Shown in pieces: positions 37,742 through 46,352 of a stretch of DNA of 64,000 nt. A program made the position numbers and the translations under genes. This stretch comes from Streptomyces qinzhouensis (lineage in GTDB: Bacteria; Actinomycetota; Actinomycetes; Streptomycetales; Streptomycetaceae). The notes beneath the pieces were generated by a model. That model was given only the letters and a program-made list of their open reading frames with translations, was not told the origin of the DNA and ran no database searches. The first letter of the stretch is position 1. Every line of letters begins with the position of its first letter. The stretch spans positions 5,704,001 to 5,768,000 of the forward strand of contig NZ_CP042266.1 in NCBI RefSeq assembly GCF_007856155.1, read 5' to 3'.

Positions 37742-39178
37742 GTGACCACCGAGCCGCGTCGACTGCGCAACTACATCAACGGGGAGTTCCGGGACGCCGC
37801 CGACGGGCGGACGATCGACGTCATCAACCCCGCCACCGGCGAGGTCTACGCGACCTCCCCGCTCTCCGGGCAGGCCGACGTCGACGCGGCCATGGACGCC
37901 GCCGCCGCCGCGTTCCCCGCCTGGCGCGACGCCACCCCCGCCGAGCGCCAGAAGGTGCTCCTGAAGATCGCGGACGCCTTCGAGGAGCGGGCGGAGGAGC
38001 TGGTCGCGGTCGAGTCGGAGAACACCGGCAAGCCGCTGGAGCTGGTCCGTACCGAAGAAGTCCCGCCGATGGTCGACCAGATCCGCTTCTTCGCGGGTGC
38101 GGCCCGGATGCTGGAGGGCCGCTCGGCCGGCGAGTACATGGAGGGCATGACCTCCATCATCCGCCGCGAGCCGGTCGGCGTCTGCGCGCAGGTCGCGCCG
38201 TGGAACTACCCGATGATGATGGCCGTGTGGAAGTTCGCCCCGGCGCTCGCCGCGGGCAACACGGTCGTCCTCAAGCCCTCGGACACCACGCCCGCGTCCA
38301 CCGCGCTGATCGCCGAGATCATCGGCGCGATCGTCCCCAAGGGCGTCTTCAACGTCCTCTGCGGCGACCGCGAGACCGGCCGGGCGATGGTGGAGCACCC
38401 GACCCCCGCGATGGCCTCCATCACCGGCTCCGTACGCGCCGGTATGCAGGTCGCCGAGTCCGCCGCCAAGGACGTCAAGCGCGTCCACCTGGAGCTGGGC
38501 GGCAAGGCGCCGGTCGTGGTCTTCGAGGACACCGACATCGCCAAGGCCGTCGAGGACATCGCCGTCGCCGGATACTTCAACGCCGGCCAGGACTGTACGG
38601 CCGCGACCCGGGTCCTGGTCCAGGAGTCCATCCACGACGAGTTCGTCACCGCCCTCGCCGCCGCCGCGGCCGAGACCAAGACCGGCGCCCCGGACGAGGA
38701 CGTGCTCTACGGCCCGCTGAACAACGCCAACCAGCTGGCGCAGGTCTCCGGCTTCATCGAGCGGCTGCCCGCGCACGCCAAGGTCGAGGCGGGCGGCCAC
38801 CGCGTCGGCGACAAGGGCTACTTCTACGCCCCGACCGTGGTCTCCGGCCTCCAGCAGGACGACGAGATCGTCCAGAACGAGGTCTTCGGCCCGGTCATCA
38901 CCGTCCAGTCCTTCACCGACGAGGCGCAGGCCCTGGAGTACGCCAACGGTGTCGAGTACGCACTGGCGTCGTCCGTCTGGACCAAGGACCACGGCCGCGC
39001 GATGCGGATGTCCAAGGCGCTCGACTTCGGCTGTGTGTGGATCAACACCCACATCCCGCTGGTCGCCGAGATGCCGCACGGCGGCTTCAAGAAGTCCGGC
39101 TACGGCAAGGACCTGTCCGCCTACGGCTTCGACGACTACACCCGCATCAAGCACGTGATGACGTCCCTGGACGCGTAA
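37742..39178 (+). CDS. Aldehyde dehydrogenase, probable gamma-aminobutyraldehyde type
   Basis: 478 residues from GTG 37742 (MTTEPRRLRNYINGEFRDAADGR), ribosome site GGAGGGG; another GTG at 37733 is too close to it. Catalytic Cys in NAGQDCTAATR (about 280), Glu in LELGGKAPVV, NAD site FTGS-like MASITGSVRAG, and APWNYPMMMAVWK. The match is to the PatD/PuuC group that oxidises amino-aldehydes from putrescine degradation. It is divergent from the AsnC-aminotransferase pair, which should supply its substrate. Confidence 0.9.
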   Translation: MTTEPRRLRNYINGEFRDAADGRTIDVINPATGEVYATSPLSGQADVDAAMDAAAAAFPAWRDATPAERQKVLLKIADAFEERAEELVAVESENTGKPLELVRTEEVPPMVDQIRFFAGAARMLEGRSAGEYMEGMTSIIRREPVGVCAQVAPWNYPMMMAVWKFAPALAAGNTVVLKPSDTTPASTALIAEIIGAIVPKGVFNVLCGDRETGRAMVEHPTPAMASITGSVRAGMQVAESAAKDVKRVHLELGGKAPVVVFEDTDIAKAVEDIAVAGYFNAGQDCTAATRVLVQESIHDEFVTALAAAAAETKTGAPDEDVLYGPLNNANQLAQVSGFIERLPAHAKVEAGGHRVGDKGYFYAPTVVSGLQQDDEIVQNEVFGPVITVQSFTDEAQALEYANGVEYALASSVWTKDHGRAMRMSKALDFGCVWINTHIPLVAEMPHGGFKKSGYGKDLSAYGFDDYTRIKHVMTSLDA

Positions 39179-39232
39179 CACCCCGCACGGCGGAGGGGGG
39201 CCCGCGCCTCCCTCCGCCGCACCAGGACCCGG

Positions 39233-40489
39233 TCAGGGGGCCGGGCATCCGGTGGACGGCGGCCGTTCGGGACTGCCGAACGCGGCGAAGACCACCCCGT
39301 CCGACACCGGATTCCGCCGCACCGACTTCGCGTCCGTCGCGTTCACGCTCTGGACCAGGGTGCGCGACAGATCCCGGGTCGCCGCGAGCACCGTGCCGTA
39401 GCCGTACCGGCCGCCCGTCTTGCCCCACACCTCCCGCCCGCCCATCCGCACCATCGACAGACCCGCGCCGAACGCCGCCGGGGCGCAGGTCGTGTGGTCC
39501 GGAACCGGCGGCAGGGTGAACATCTCCGCCAGCAGCGGCCCCCGCACCACCCGGCCCCGGAACAGCGCCGCCAGAAACCGCTCCAGATCGGCCGTCGTGG
39601 AGATCAGATCACCCGCCGCCCAGCTCCCCGACGGGTTCCACAGCGTCACGTCCCGCAGCTCCGTCGCCGTCCCCGCCCCGGTCCGCAGTGTCTGATAGCC
39701 GCGGTTGTGCGGCCCCCGTATCCGGACGTCGTCCCCGGGCAGATAGCTGTCCCGCAGCCCCAGCGGCCGGATGATCCGCCGGGTGACCTGCCGTTCGTAG
39801 CTGTCACCCGTGACCCGTTCGATCAGCAGACCGGCGACCGTATAACCCATGTTGTGGTACTTCTGCCGGGTGCCGGGGGCGAAGTCGGGCCGCTGCGCCA
39901 CCGCCCGGCGCACCATCTCCCGGGGATCATGGCCATCGAAGCGGAGCGCGTACGCCTCCTCCGGAGTGTCCGGACCCTCCCCGGCGCCGGGGATGCCATG
40001 GGTGTGGTTCAGCAACTGGCGTACCGTCACCTTCCCGTACGCCGCGGGGATCAGCTCCGGCAGATACGCGCGGACCGGGGCGCCCGGATCGATCCGGCCC
40101 TCCCCGGCCAGCTGGAGGACGACCGCGGCGACGAACACCTTCGTCACCGAACCGGCCCGGAACCGGCCCGCCGGATCCGCCGGCCGGCCGCTGACCAGAT
40201 CACGGACGCCCGCACTGCCGTGCCACGCCCCGTCCCGGCCGCCGACCCGGACCAGCGCGGCCGTGGTGTGCGGCGCCGGGAGGCCGCGGAGCGCGGCGGA
40301 CAGTGCGGCGGCGTCCGGATGCGCGTCCCGGGCCGGATTCCGGTCCGCGGCCGCGGGCGCCGCCGTGGAACCGGGCACGGCCGACGCGGGCGGGGCCCCC
40401 GCCGCACCGCCCGCGACCGCGAGGGCGAGCACACCGGCGAGCACGGTCCGGCGGGTGGCGCGGCCGGGCCGCGGACGGACAGGGTTCAT
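39233..40489 (-). CDS. Secreted serine hydrolase of the beta-lactamase / D-Ala-D-Ala carboxypeptidase family
   Basis: 418 residues from ATG 40489, preceded by AGGAGTCG. N-terminus TRRTVLAGVLALAVAGGAAG is a twin-arginine-like signal, followed by ASAV cleavage. Class C motifs: SVTK (FRAGSVTKVF, the nucleophile Ser-x-x-Lys), YHN (KYHNMGYTVAG) in place of the common YxN, and KTG in WGKTGGRYGYG. It probably acts on peptidoglycan peptides or an ester outside the cell. The gene converges on the aldehyde dehydrogenase. Confidence 0.9.
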   Translation of the reverse strand: MNPVRPRPGRATRRTVLAGVLALAVAGGAAGAPPASAVPGSTAAPAAADRNPARDAHPDAAALSAALRGLPAPHTTAALVRVGGRDGAWHGSAGVRDLVSGRPADPAGRFRAGSVTKVFVAAVVLQLAGEGRIDPGAPVRAYLPELIPAAYGKVTVRQLLNHTHGIPGAGEGPDTPEEAYALRFDGHDPREMVRRAVAQRPDFAPGTRQKYHNMGYTVAGLLIERVTGDSYERQVTRRIIRPLGLRDSYLPGDDVRIRGPHNRGYQTLRTGAGTATELRDVTLWNPSGSWAAGDLISTTADLERFLAALFRGRVVRGPLLAEMFTLPPVPDHTTCAPAAFGAGLSMVRMGGREVWGKTGGRYGYGTVLAATRDLSRTLVQSVNATDAKSVRRNPVSDGVVFAAFGSPERPPSTGCPAP

Positions 40490-40808
40490 GGTCGACTCCT
40501 CGGGAGTTCTCTGTGGACAAGGCCGGATCAGCGGGCCCGGCGAGATCCACCTGAGACGACCTCGGTTCCGGACCGCCGCCGCGGTCGGAACCATCCTGTT
40601 GGCCGGGGCGTTCGAGCGGATCCCCGGTACGGGGGAACTCCGCGGGGCCGCCGCGGGGGACCCTCTCCTCCCCGCGGGGGATGCGGTACGGGCCCGGCTC
40701 ACCCGCCCGGGGGAGCCCCCGCCGTCCCGGCCCCCTCAGCGGGTCGGGGAGCCGTCGCCGTACCCGGTCCTCAGCGGGTCGGGGGGCCTTGGCCGTACTA
40801 CCCGGTCC
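40490..40808. other. 319-nt gap with a DnaA-box-like site and a direct repeat
   Basis: Lies between the response regulator end and the serine hydrolase start. An exact complement of TTGTCCACA (TGTGGACAA) is at 40512-40520, within the leader of the serine hydrolase. GC-rich sequence without a plausible gene follows, then two copies of a 35-38 bp repeat (40734-40806). Confidence 0.5.
40734..40806 (+). repeat. Two-copy direct repeat, 35-38 bp
   Basis: CCTCAGCGGGTCGGGG begins both copies (40734 and 40769) and TACCCGGT ends both; the middle differs slightly and the second copy is three bases longer. It sits immediately at the 3' end of the response regulator gene. Confidence 0.75.
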
Positions 40809-41492
40809 TCACCACCGCCCCGGGGCCGGCTCCGCCGCCCCGGCCCGTACCAAGCCCGTCTCATAGGCGCAGATCACCGCCTGGACCCGGTCCCGCAGCC
40901 CCATCTTCGCCAGCACATTCCCCACATGCGTCTTCACCGTGTGATCACTGACCACCAGCTCCCGGGCGATCTCCGCGTTCGACAGGCCCCGGGCCAGCAA
41001 CAGCAGCGTCTCCCGCTCGCGGACGGTCAGCGCCGCCAGCCTGGGATCGGGACCGGAACCGGGCGGCGCCGACGTGCGGGTGTACGCCTCGACCAGCCGC
41101 CGGGCCACCGAGGGCGCCAGCAGCGATTCGCCCGCGCTCACCACCCGTACCGCATGCACCAGATCGTCCCGCCGCACATCCTTCAGCAGAAACCCGCTCG
41201 CACCCGCGTGCAGCGCCTCGTACACATACTCGTCCGAGTCGAACGTCGTCAGCATCACCACCCGGCAGTCCGTGCCCGAGACGATCTCCCGGCAGGCGGT
41301 GATCCCGTCCGTGCCCGGCATCCGCACATCCAGCAGCGCCACCTCGCCGCCGTGCTCGCGGACGGCGGCCACCGCGGCCGCGCCGTCACCCGCCTCCGCG
41401 ACCACCTCGATATCCGGCTGCGCGTCCAGGATCATCGAGAACCCGCTGCGCACCAGCTCCTGGTCGTCGGCGACCACCACCCGGATCGTCAC
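40809..41492 (-). CDS. NarL/LuxR-type two-component response regulator
   Basis: 227 residues, GTG start at 41492. Receiver domain with phospho-acceptor Asp in EVALLDVRMPGTDG (about residue 54), Thr in MLTTFDSDEYV, and Lys in GFLLKDV. C-terminal LuxR HTH (about 155-215): LTVRERETLLLLARGLSNAEIARELVVSDHTVKTHVGNVLAKMGLRDRVQAV. It overlaps the histidine kinase gene by 4 nt. Target unknown. Confidence 0.95.
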   Translation of the reverse strand: MTIRVVVADDQELVRSGFSMILDAQPDIEVVAEAGDGAAAVAAVREHGGEVALLDVRMPGTDGITACREIVSGTDCRVVMLTTFDSDEYVYEALHAGASGFLLKDVRRDDLVHAVRVVSAGESLLAPSVARRLVEAYTRTSAPPGSGPDPRLAALTVRERETLLLLARGLSNAEIARELVVSDHTVKTHVGNVLAKMGLRDRVQAVICAYETGLVRAGAAEPAPGRW

Positions 41493-42673
41493 CCCGGCCC
41501 CCCTTCCCCCGCCGGGCGCAGCGGCAGCCGCACCCGTACCTCGAAACCGCGGCCCCCCGGACCCGGGCCGGTACGGGCGGTGCCGCCGTGGGCCGCCGCC
41601 CGCTCCCGGATCCCGATCAGACCATGACCGCCGCCCCCGGCCGCCGGACCGCCCGGCCCGCGGCCGTCGTCGGAGACCACCACCGTCAGCAGCGGCCCTT
41701 CGCCCGTCAGCCGGACCGCGGCCGAGCGCGCGCCCGCGTGCCGGACCGTGTTCGTCAGCGCCTCCTGCACCACCCGGTACACCGTCGCGCCGACACCCGC
41801 CGACAGCCCCACGGCCGCACCGTCCGCCTCGTACGAAACCCGCAGACCGCTCTCCCGCACCCGCGCCACCAGCTCCGGCAGATCGCCCGCGCCCGGCTGG
41901 GGCGCCCGCGGCGCACCGGCGGGCCCGCCGTCCGGCCCGTCCCGCAGCACCCCCAGCATCCGCCGCAACTGGTCCATCGCGTCCCGACCGGTCCCGGAGA
42001 TGGCGTCGAACGCCGCCTCGGCCCGCTCCGGGGCGGTACGGACCGCGACCGGCCCCGCCTCCGCCTGAACGACCATCAGGCTCACCGCGTGGGAGAGGAC
42101 ATCGTGCATCTCGCGGGCGATCCTGGCCCGCTCCCGGGCCGCCGCCTGCTCCGCCTCGATGCGGTTGGCCCGCTCCAACTGCGCCGCCCGGTCCTCCACC
42201 GCCGCCACATAGGCCCGGCGGGTGTCCGCGAACCGGCCGAAGACGAAGGCCGCCCCGAGGACGAAGAGGGTGAACAGCAGCTCCCGGGGATCACCGTCGC
42301 GCAGCACCGCGACCGATGCCACCACGGCCGCCGCCGTGGCGAGAGCGGCCGGCAGGCGCACCCGCGGCGGGCAGAGCGCGGCGACCGTGTAGAAGGCGAT
42401 CAGAGCGGCGTACGGCAGCGGCTGGCCCGGCCCTTCGAAGGCCGTGCCGTATCCCGCGCTCACGGCGAACACCCCGGCTAGTGCCCCGACCGGCGACCGG
42501 CGCCGCCACAGCAGCGGGACCGCCGCCAGCAGGGTGACCAGATACGCCGGCCAGGTCGCGGCCGGCAGCTGCGGCGCCCGCGGGACGACGAACGGGATCG
42601 TCGTCGCGGCCATCACCAGCAGCACCACGCCCGCGTCCACGGCCCGCGGGCCGAGCCGCCCCGCCCATTCCAT
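41489..42673 (-). CDS. Two-component sensor histidine kinase, HisKA_3 family
   Basis: 394 residues, ATG at 42673. Four to five N-terminal TM helices (VDAGVVLLVMAATTIPFVV, WPAYLVTLLAAVPLLW and others) with little extracellular sequence, so it probably senses a membrane signal. Phospho-His in ARIAREMHDVLSHAVSLMVVQAE (about 195). HATPase_c N-box VVQEALTNTVRHA and G-boxes VSDDGRGPGG, GGHGLIGIRERA. It is the partner of the response regulator encoded directly downstream. Confidence 0.95.
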   Translation of the reverse strand: MEWAGRLGPRAVDAGVVLLVMAATTIPFVVPRAPQLPAATWPAYLVTLLAAVPLLWRRRSPVGALAGVFAVSAGYGTAFEGPGQPLPYAALIAFYTVAALCPPRVRLPAALATAAAVVASVAVLRDGDPRELLFTLFVLGAAFVFGRFADTRRAYVAAVEDRAAQLERANRIEAEQAAARERARIAREMHDVLSHAVSLMVVQAEAGPVAVRTAPERAEAAFDAISGTGRDAMDQLRRMLGVLRDGPDGGPAGAPRAPQPGAGDLPELVARVRESGLRVSYEADGAAVGLSAGVGATVYRVVQEALTNTVRHAGARSAAVRLTGEGPLLTVVVSDDGRGPGGPAAGGGGHGLIGIRERAAAHGGTARTGPGPGGRGFEVRVRLPLRPAGEGGPG

Positions 42674-42687
42674 CCGCGCTCCTCCCG

Positions 42688-43518
42688 TCAGGGCTTGCGG
42701 CCGACCGCGCCGTACTGCGCGACCACCGGCGGCAGCGTGCCGTCGGCGGCCGGCTTCGGACGCCAGCGGGAGCAGGAGACCACCCCCGGGGCGAGGATCT
42801 CCAGACCGTCGAAGAACGAGGTGATCTCCGCCCCCGTGCGGGCCCTGATCGGCGGGGTCGCGTTCTCGTTCCAGAACGCCATCGCCTCCGTATTGCCCTC
42901 GCCGCCCAGCTCCAGCGTCGGATGGGTCAGTACGAGATAGCTGCCCGGGGGCACTGCGTCCATCAGGGTCCGTACGACCCGGCGCGCCACCTCCGTGTCC
43001 AGCACGAAGTTCAGGATCCCCAGCATGACCACGGCGATCGGCAGGTCCGGGTCCAGCGTCGGGCGCAGCGAACCGACGATGGACCGCGGGTCGTGGGCGT
43101 CCGCGTCCAGATACTCGGTACGGCCCTCGGGCGAGGAGGTCAGCAGGGCGCGGGCGTGCGTCAGCACGATCGGATCGTTGTCGACGTACACGATCCGGGA
43201 GTCCGGGGCGATGCCCTGGGCGACCTCATGGGTGTTGTTGGCCGTCGGCAGGCCCGTACCGATGTCGAGGAACTGGCGGATACCCGCCTCGGCGGTCAGA
43301 AAGGTCACGGCCCGGCCGAGGAACGCCCGGTCGGCGCGGGCCACCTCGCCGATGCTCGGATACAGGGCGGTGACCCGGTCGCCGACCGCGCGGTCGACGG
43401 GATAGTTGTCCTTGCCGCCCAGCCAGTGGTTCCACACCCGGGCGTTATGGGCCACATCGGTACGGATCCGCTGGTCGCCGTGGGGGTTCGGCGGGACCTG
43501 GGGGCTGTCCGGGCTCAT
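42688..43518 (-). CDS. DUF574 SAM-dependent methyltransferase
   Basis: 276 residues matching the actinobacterial DUF574/Methyltransf_19 family: ARVWNHWLGGKDNYPVDRAVGD near the start, SAM-binding FLDIGTGLPTANNTHEVAQ (about 85-103), IVYVDNDPIVLTHARALL, and a C-terminal FFDGLEILAPGVVSCSRWRP. Streptomycetes carry many copies, often beside WhiJ-like regulators, but no such regulator is adjacent here. Substrate unknown. It lies 15 nt downstream of nothing on this strand except a 14-bp repeat tract in its promoter region; the kinase gene follows 14 nt after its stop. Confidence 0.85.
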   Translation of the reverse strand: MSPDSPQVPPNPHGDQRIRTDVAHNARVWNHWLGGKDNYPVDRAVGDRVTALYPSIGEVARADRAFLGRAVTFLTAEAGIRQFLDIGTGLPTANNTHEVAQGIAPDSRIVYVDNDPIVLTHARALLTSSPEGRTEYLDADAHDPRSIVGSLRPTLDPDLPIAVVMLGILNFVLDTEVARRVVRTLMDAVPPGSYLVLTHPTLELGGEGNTEAMAFWNENATPPIRARTGAEITSFFDGLEILAPGVVSCSRWRPKPAADGTLPPVVAQYGAVGRKP

Positions 43519-43584
43519 CGCGCTCCTCGCTGCTGCTGCTCGCGGCGTCCGGGGGCCGTCGCGGGGTTCGTCGCGTGGTCCCGG

Positions 43585-43669
43585 GCCTACGGGTGCCTTG
43601 CCTACGGTGTCGTGCCTACGGTGTTGTGCTTACGGTTCCCTGCTTACGGTGCCTTGCCTACGGTGTCGT
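43585..43669 (+). repeat. Six tandem copies of a 14-bp repeat
   Basis: Copies begin at 43585 (15 bp), 43600, 43614, 43628, 43642 and 43656; consensus GCCTACGGTGTCGT, with GCTTACGGT variants. The array fills the space between the GDPD stop codon (2 nt away) and the DUF574 promoter region. Short identical spacing argues against CRISPR. Confidence 0.9.
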
Positions 43670-43671
43670 GA

Positions 43672-44427
43672 TCATCGCGCGGTGCCGGGTGGCGGGACGT
43701 CGAGGACCGACCGCAGTACGGCGACCCGGTTGGTCGTGATCGAATCCACCCCCGCGGCCACCAGCGCGCGCATCGTCCGGCGGGTGTCCGCCGTCCACGC
43801 CGAGACCAGCAGTCCGTCCGCGTGGACCCGGTCCGTCAGCGCCCGGCTCACCAGGCCGAAGCGGTAGTTCAGGGTCCGCGGCCGGAGCGCGTCGAGCAGC
43901 ACCCGGCGCGGCGGCGCCAGCGAGGTCCAGGTGAGGGCGATCTCCGCGGCCGGATCCGCCTCCCGGACCGCCAGCATGGTCACCGGGCCCGCGCAGTAGT
44001 AGGCCCGCTCCGCCGCGCCGCAGACCCGCACGGTGTCCACCACCGCGCGCACCGCGGCGCGGTCGGCGCCCGGCAGGTCCAGCATCACCCGGCAGCCGCG
44101 GTCCGCCCCGAGCACCTCCAGCGCCTCGGCCAGGGTCGGCACCCCGCCGCCGGTGAGCTCCGCGACCCGGGCCCGGCTCAGCCCGGCGAGCCGCGTATCG
44201 TGCCGCCACAGCCGTTTCAGCGTGGCGTCGTGCAGCAGGACCGGCACCCCGTCGGCGGTGAGCCGGACATCGATCTCCACGGCGGACGCGCCGTGCGCCA
44301 GGGCGGAGCGGAGCGAGGGCAGGGTGTTCTCGCGGACGCGGTACGGGTCGCCCCGGTGCGCGACGGCGGCCACGGCGCGCCGCCGCTCCCCGTACGCGGT
44401 CCCCGGCGGCCGGGTGCTGGTCGTCAT
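43672..44427 (-). CDS. Glycerophosphodiester phosphodiesterase
   Basis: 251 residues, ATG at 44427. GDPD TIM barrel with the catalytic/metal motifs HRG (VAAVAHRGDPYRVRENTLPS), EID (ASAVEIDVRLTADGVPVLLHD), and the late SAWTADTRRTMRALVAAGVDSITTN. It should hydrolyse glycerophosphodiesters to glycerol-3-phosphate and an alcohol. No signal peptide, so cytosolic. It lies 16 nt downstream of the adenosine-deaminase-family gene in the same direction, so they probably share a transcript. Confidence 0.93.
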   Translation of the reverse strand: MTTSTRPPGTAYGERRRAVAAVAHRGDPYRVRENTLPSLRSALAHGASAVEIDVRLTADGVPVLLHDATLKRLWRHDTRLAGLSRARVAELTGGGVPTLAEALEVLGADRGCRVMLDLPGADRAAVRAVVDTVRVCGAAERAYYCAGPVTMLAVREADPAAEIALTWTSLAPPRRVLLDALRPRTLNYRFGLVSRALTDRVHADGLLVSAWTADTRRTMRALVAAGVDSITTNRVAVLRSVLDVPPPGTAR

Positions 44428-44443
44428 GGGTCGCCTCGGGTGA

Positions 44444-45478
44444 TCAGGCGCGAGGGGCCGCGAGCCAGTCGGCGGTGTAGCGGTCGATCTCGCCGGCGAT
44501 CCTGCTCTTGCCCGTCTCGTCGAGGAAGCTCGCCGTGACCGCGTTCTTCGCCAGCTCGGCGACGCCGCGCTCGTCGAGGCCGAGGAGGCGGGCGGCCACC
44601 GCGTACTCGGTGTTGAGGTCCGTACCGAACATCGGCGGATCGTCGCTGTTGACCGTCACCAGCACGCCGGCCTCCGCGAGCTGCCGGATCGGGTGGAGTT
44701 CGAGATCGGTGACGGCCCGGGTGGCGAGGTTGGAGGTCGGGCACACCTCCAGCGGAATACGGTGCTCGGCGAGATGGGCGACCAGCGCCGGGTCCTGGAC
44801 CGCGCTGGTGCCGTGGCCGATGCGCTCGGCGCGCAGTTCGGTGAGGGCATCCCAGATCGTCTGCGGGCCGGTGGTCTCGCCCGCGTGCGGAACCGAGCGG
44901 AGACCGGCCGCGATCGCCCGGTCGAAGTAGGGCTTGAACTGGGGGCGGGGCACCCCGATCTCGGGGCCGCCGAGGCCGAAGGAGACCAGCCCCTCGGGCC
45001 GCAGATCCACCGCGAGCCGGGTGGTGACCTCGGCGGCCTCCAGACCGGCCTCGCCCGGAATGTCGAAGCACCAGCGCAGCACAACCCCCAGTTCGGCCTC
45101 GGCGGCGGTCCTGGCGTCCTCGATGGCGGCCATGAAGGCCTTCTCGTCGATGCCCCGGCGGACCGAGCTGTAGGGGGTGATCGTCAGCTCGGCGTAGCGG
45201 ATGTTCTGCCGGGCCATGTCCCGGGCGACCTCGAAGGTCAGCAGCCGGACGTCCTCGGGGGTGCGGACCAGGTCGACCACCGAGAGATAGACCTCGATGA
45301 AATGCGCGAAGTCGGTGAAGGTGAAGTACTCGGCGAGGGCCGCCGGGTCGGTGGGGACCCGGGAGTCCGGGTGCCGGGCGGAGAGCTCGGCGACGATGCG
45401 CGGTGAGGCCGAGCCCACATGGTGGACGTGCAGCTCGGCTTTGGGGAGCCCGGCGATGAACGGGCGCAGATCGGACAT
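44444..45478 (-). CDS. Adenosine-deaminase family protein, possibly aminodeoxyfutalosine deaminase
   Basis: 344 residues, ATG 45478. Amidohydrolase barrel: HVHHVGSASPR near residue 18 instead of the HxHLDG of true adenosine deaminase, PHAGETTGPQ (general acid Glu), ERIGHGTSAV, CPTSNLAT, VTVNSDDPPMFG. In Streptomyces the COG1816 branch with this altered first motif has been linked to aminodeoxyfutalosine deamination in the futalosine menaquinone pathway (I recall SCO5662). Ordinary adenosine deaminase is the alternative. No other menaquinone genes are adjacent. GDPD follows. Confidence 0.85.
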   Translation of the reverse strand: MSDLRPFIAGLPKAELHVHHVGSASPRIVAELSARHPDSRVPTDPAALAEYFTFTDFAHFIEVYLSVVDLVRTPEDVRLLTFEVARDMARQNIRYAELTITPYSSVRRGIDEKAFMAAIEDARTAAEAELGVVLRWCFDIPGEAGLEAAEVTTRLAVDLRPEGLVSFGLGGPEIGVPRPQFKPYFDRAIAAGLRSVPHAGETTGPQTIWDALTELRAERIGHGTSAVQDPALVAHLAEHRIPLEVCPTSNLATRAVTDLELHPIRQLAEAGVLVTVNSDDPPMFGTDLNTEYAVAARLLGLDERGVAELAKNAVTASFLDETGKSRIAGEIDRYTADWLAAPRA

Positions 45479-45613
45479 CGGCGCATCTTCTCCTGTGATC
45501 GGCTGATCGGTGGTGCGGGCCCCGGCGGGGCCGGGTTCATCGTAGGCCGAGGGAGCTCCCCAGCCGAGGCCGGGCGGAATCGGTCCGTGCGCCCTACCGC
45601 CGCTCCGGGACCG

Positions 45614-45718
45614 GGTCGCTCCCTCGTTGGCCCGACCCGGGCGGGGCGCGGTCGCTTCCGCCGGCCCGACCCGGGCGGGGCTCGGTCGCTCCCTCGTGGG
45701 CCCGACCCGGGCCGGGCC
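45614..45718 (+). repeat. Three tandem copies of a roughly 35-bp repeat
   Basis: Copies at 45614-45649, 45650-45683 and 45684-45718 share GGTCGCT at the start and CCCGACCCGGGCGGGGC at the end; copies 1 and 3 also share CCCTCGT. Placed between the 5' end of the deaminase gene and the 3' end of the NADAR gene, both on the minus strand. The 288-nt gap (45479-45766) shows nothing else clear. Confidence 0.85.
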
Positions 45719-45766
45719 CGGACCGCGGCTGCCCGGAACCGGCCGGCGGCCGGACCCTCGCGGCGG

Positions 45767-46324
45767 TCAGACCGCGGGCACTCCCGCGCGCAGTTCCTCC
45801 CGCGCCTCCATCAGCGCGAATCCGAGCAGATTCAGCCCGCGCCAGCGCGGCGGATCCGCCGCGCGCTCGTCGTCGGCCGTCAGCCCGATACCCCAGATAC
45901 GGTCCATGGGGCTCGCCTCCACCAGGACCCGGCCGCCGGTGCCCAGCAGAAAGGCCCGCAGATCGGGGTGCTGGGCGAACTTGTGGACATTGCCCGTCCG
46001 AACGATCCCCGAGCGCTCGCGCCGCCACACCTCCTCGTCGAAACCGCGCACCAGCCCGCCGACCCGCTTCGCCTCCGCCGGATGCCCGGCGGCGAGCGCC
46101 AGCCGTTCGGCTTCCGGGTCACCGAACAGCCGGGCTTTCGACGCCATCATCCAGTGCTCGGCCGTCGCGTAATGCACTCCGCCGACCACGAAGGGTGAGT
46201 GCCACCACTGGCTGAGGCAGCTTGCCGACACTCGGTCGTCGGGGCGCGGTACGGCACCCCAGAAGAACACGTACTTGATGGGGTCACCGGCTCTGACCTG
46301 CGTGATCAGCTTGTCCCTGTCCAT
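45767..46324 (-). CDS. NADAR family protein (DUF1768, YbiA-like)
   Basis: 185 residues from ATG 46324 (MDRDKLITQVRAGDPIKYVFFWG). NADAR hallmark residues: VFFWGAVP, LSQWWHSPFVVGGVHYATAEHWMMASKARLFGD, KFAQHPDLRAFLLGTGGRVLVEASPMDRIWGIGL. YbiA-type enzymes hydrolyse N-glycosidic bonds of damaged riboflavin intermediates, and other family members remove ADP-ribose from guanine in DNA. Which activity is present cannot be told here. No toxin-like DarT neighbour is visible. Divergent from the second aldehyde dehydrogenase. Confidence 0.88.
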   Translation of the reverse strand: MDRDKLITQVRAGDPIKYVFFWGAVPRPDDRVSASCLSQWWHSPFVVGGVHYATAEHWMMASKARLFGDPEAERLALAAGHPAEAKRVGGLVRGFDEEVWRRERSGIVRTGNVHKFAQHPDLRAFLLGTGGRVLVEASPMDRIWGIGLTADDERAADPPRWRGLNLLGFALMEAREELRAGVPAV

Positions 46325-46352
46325 GCACGCAAGTCTGGCAGTCGCCACGGAC

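Noticed and set aside
43585..43669. CRISPR array
   Set aside because: Contiguous 14-bp units without spacers, and no cas genes in the window.
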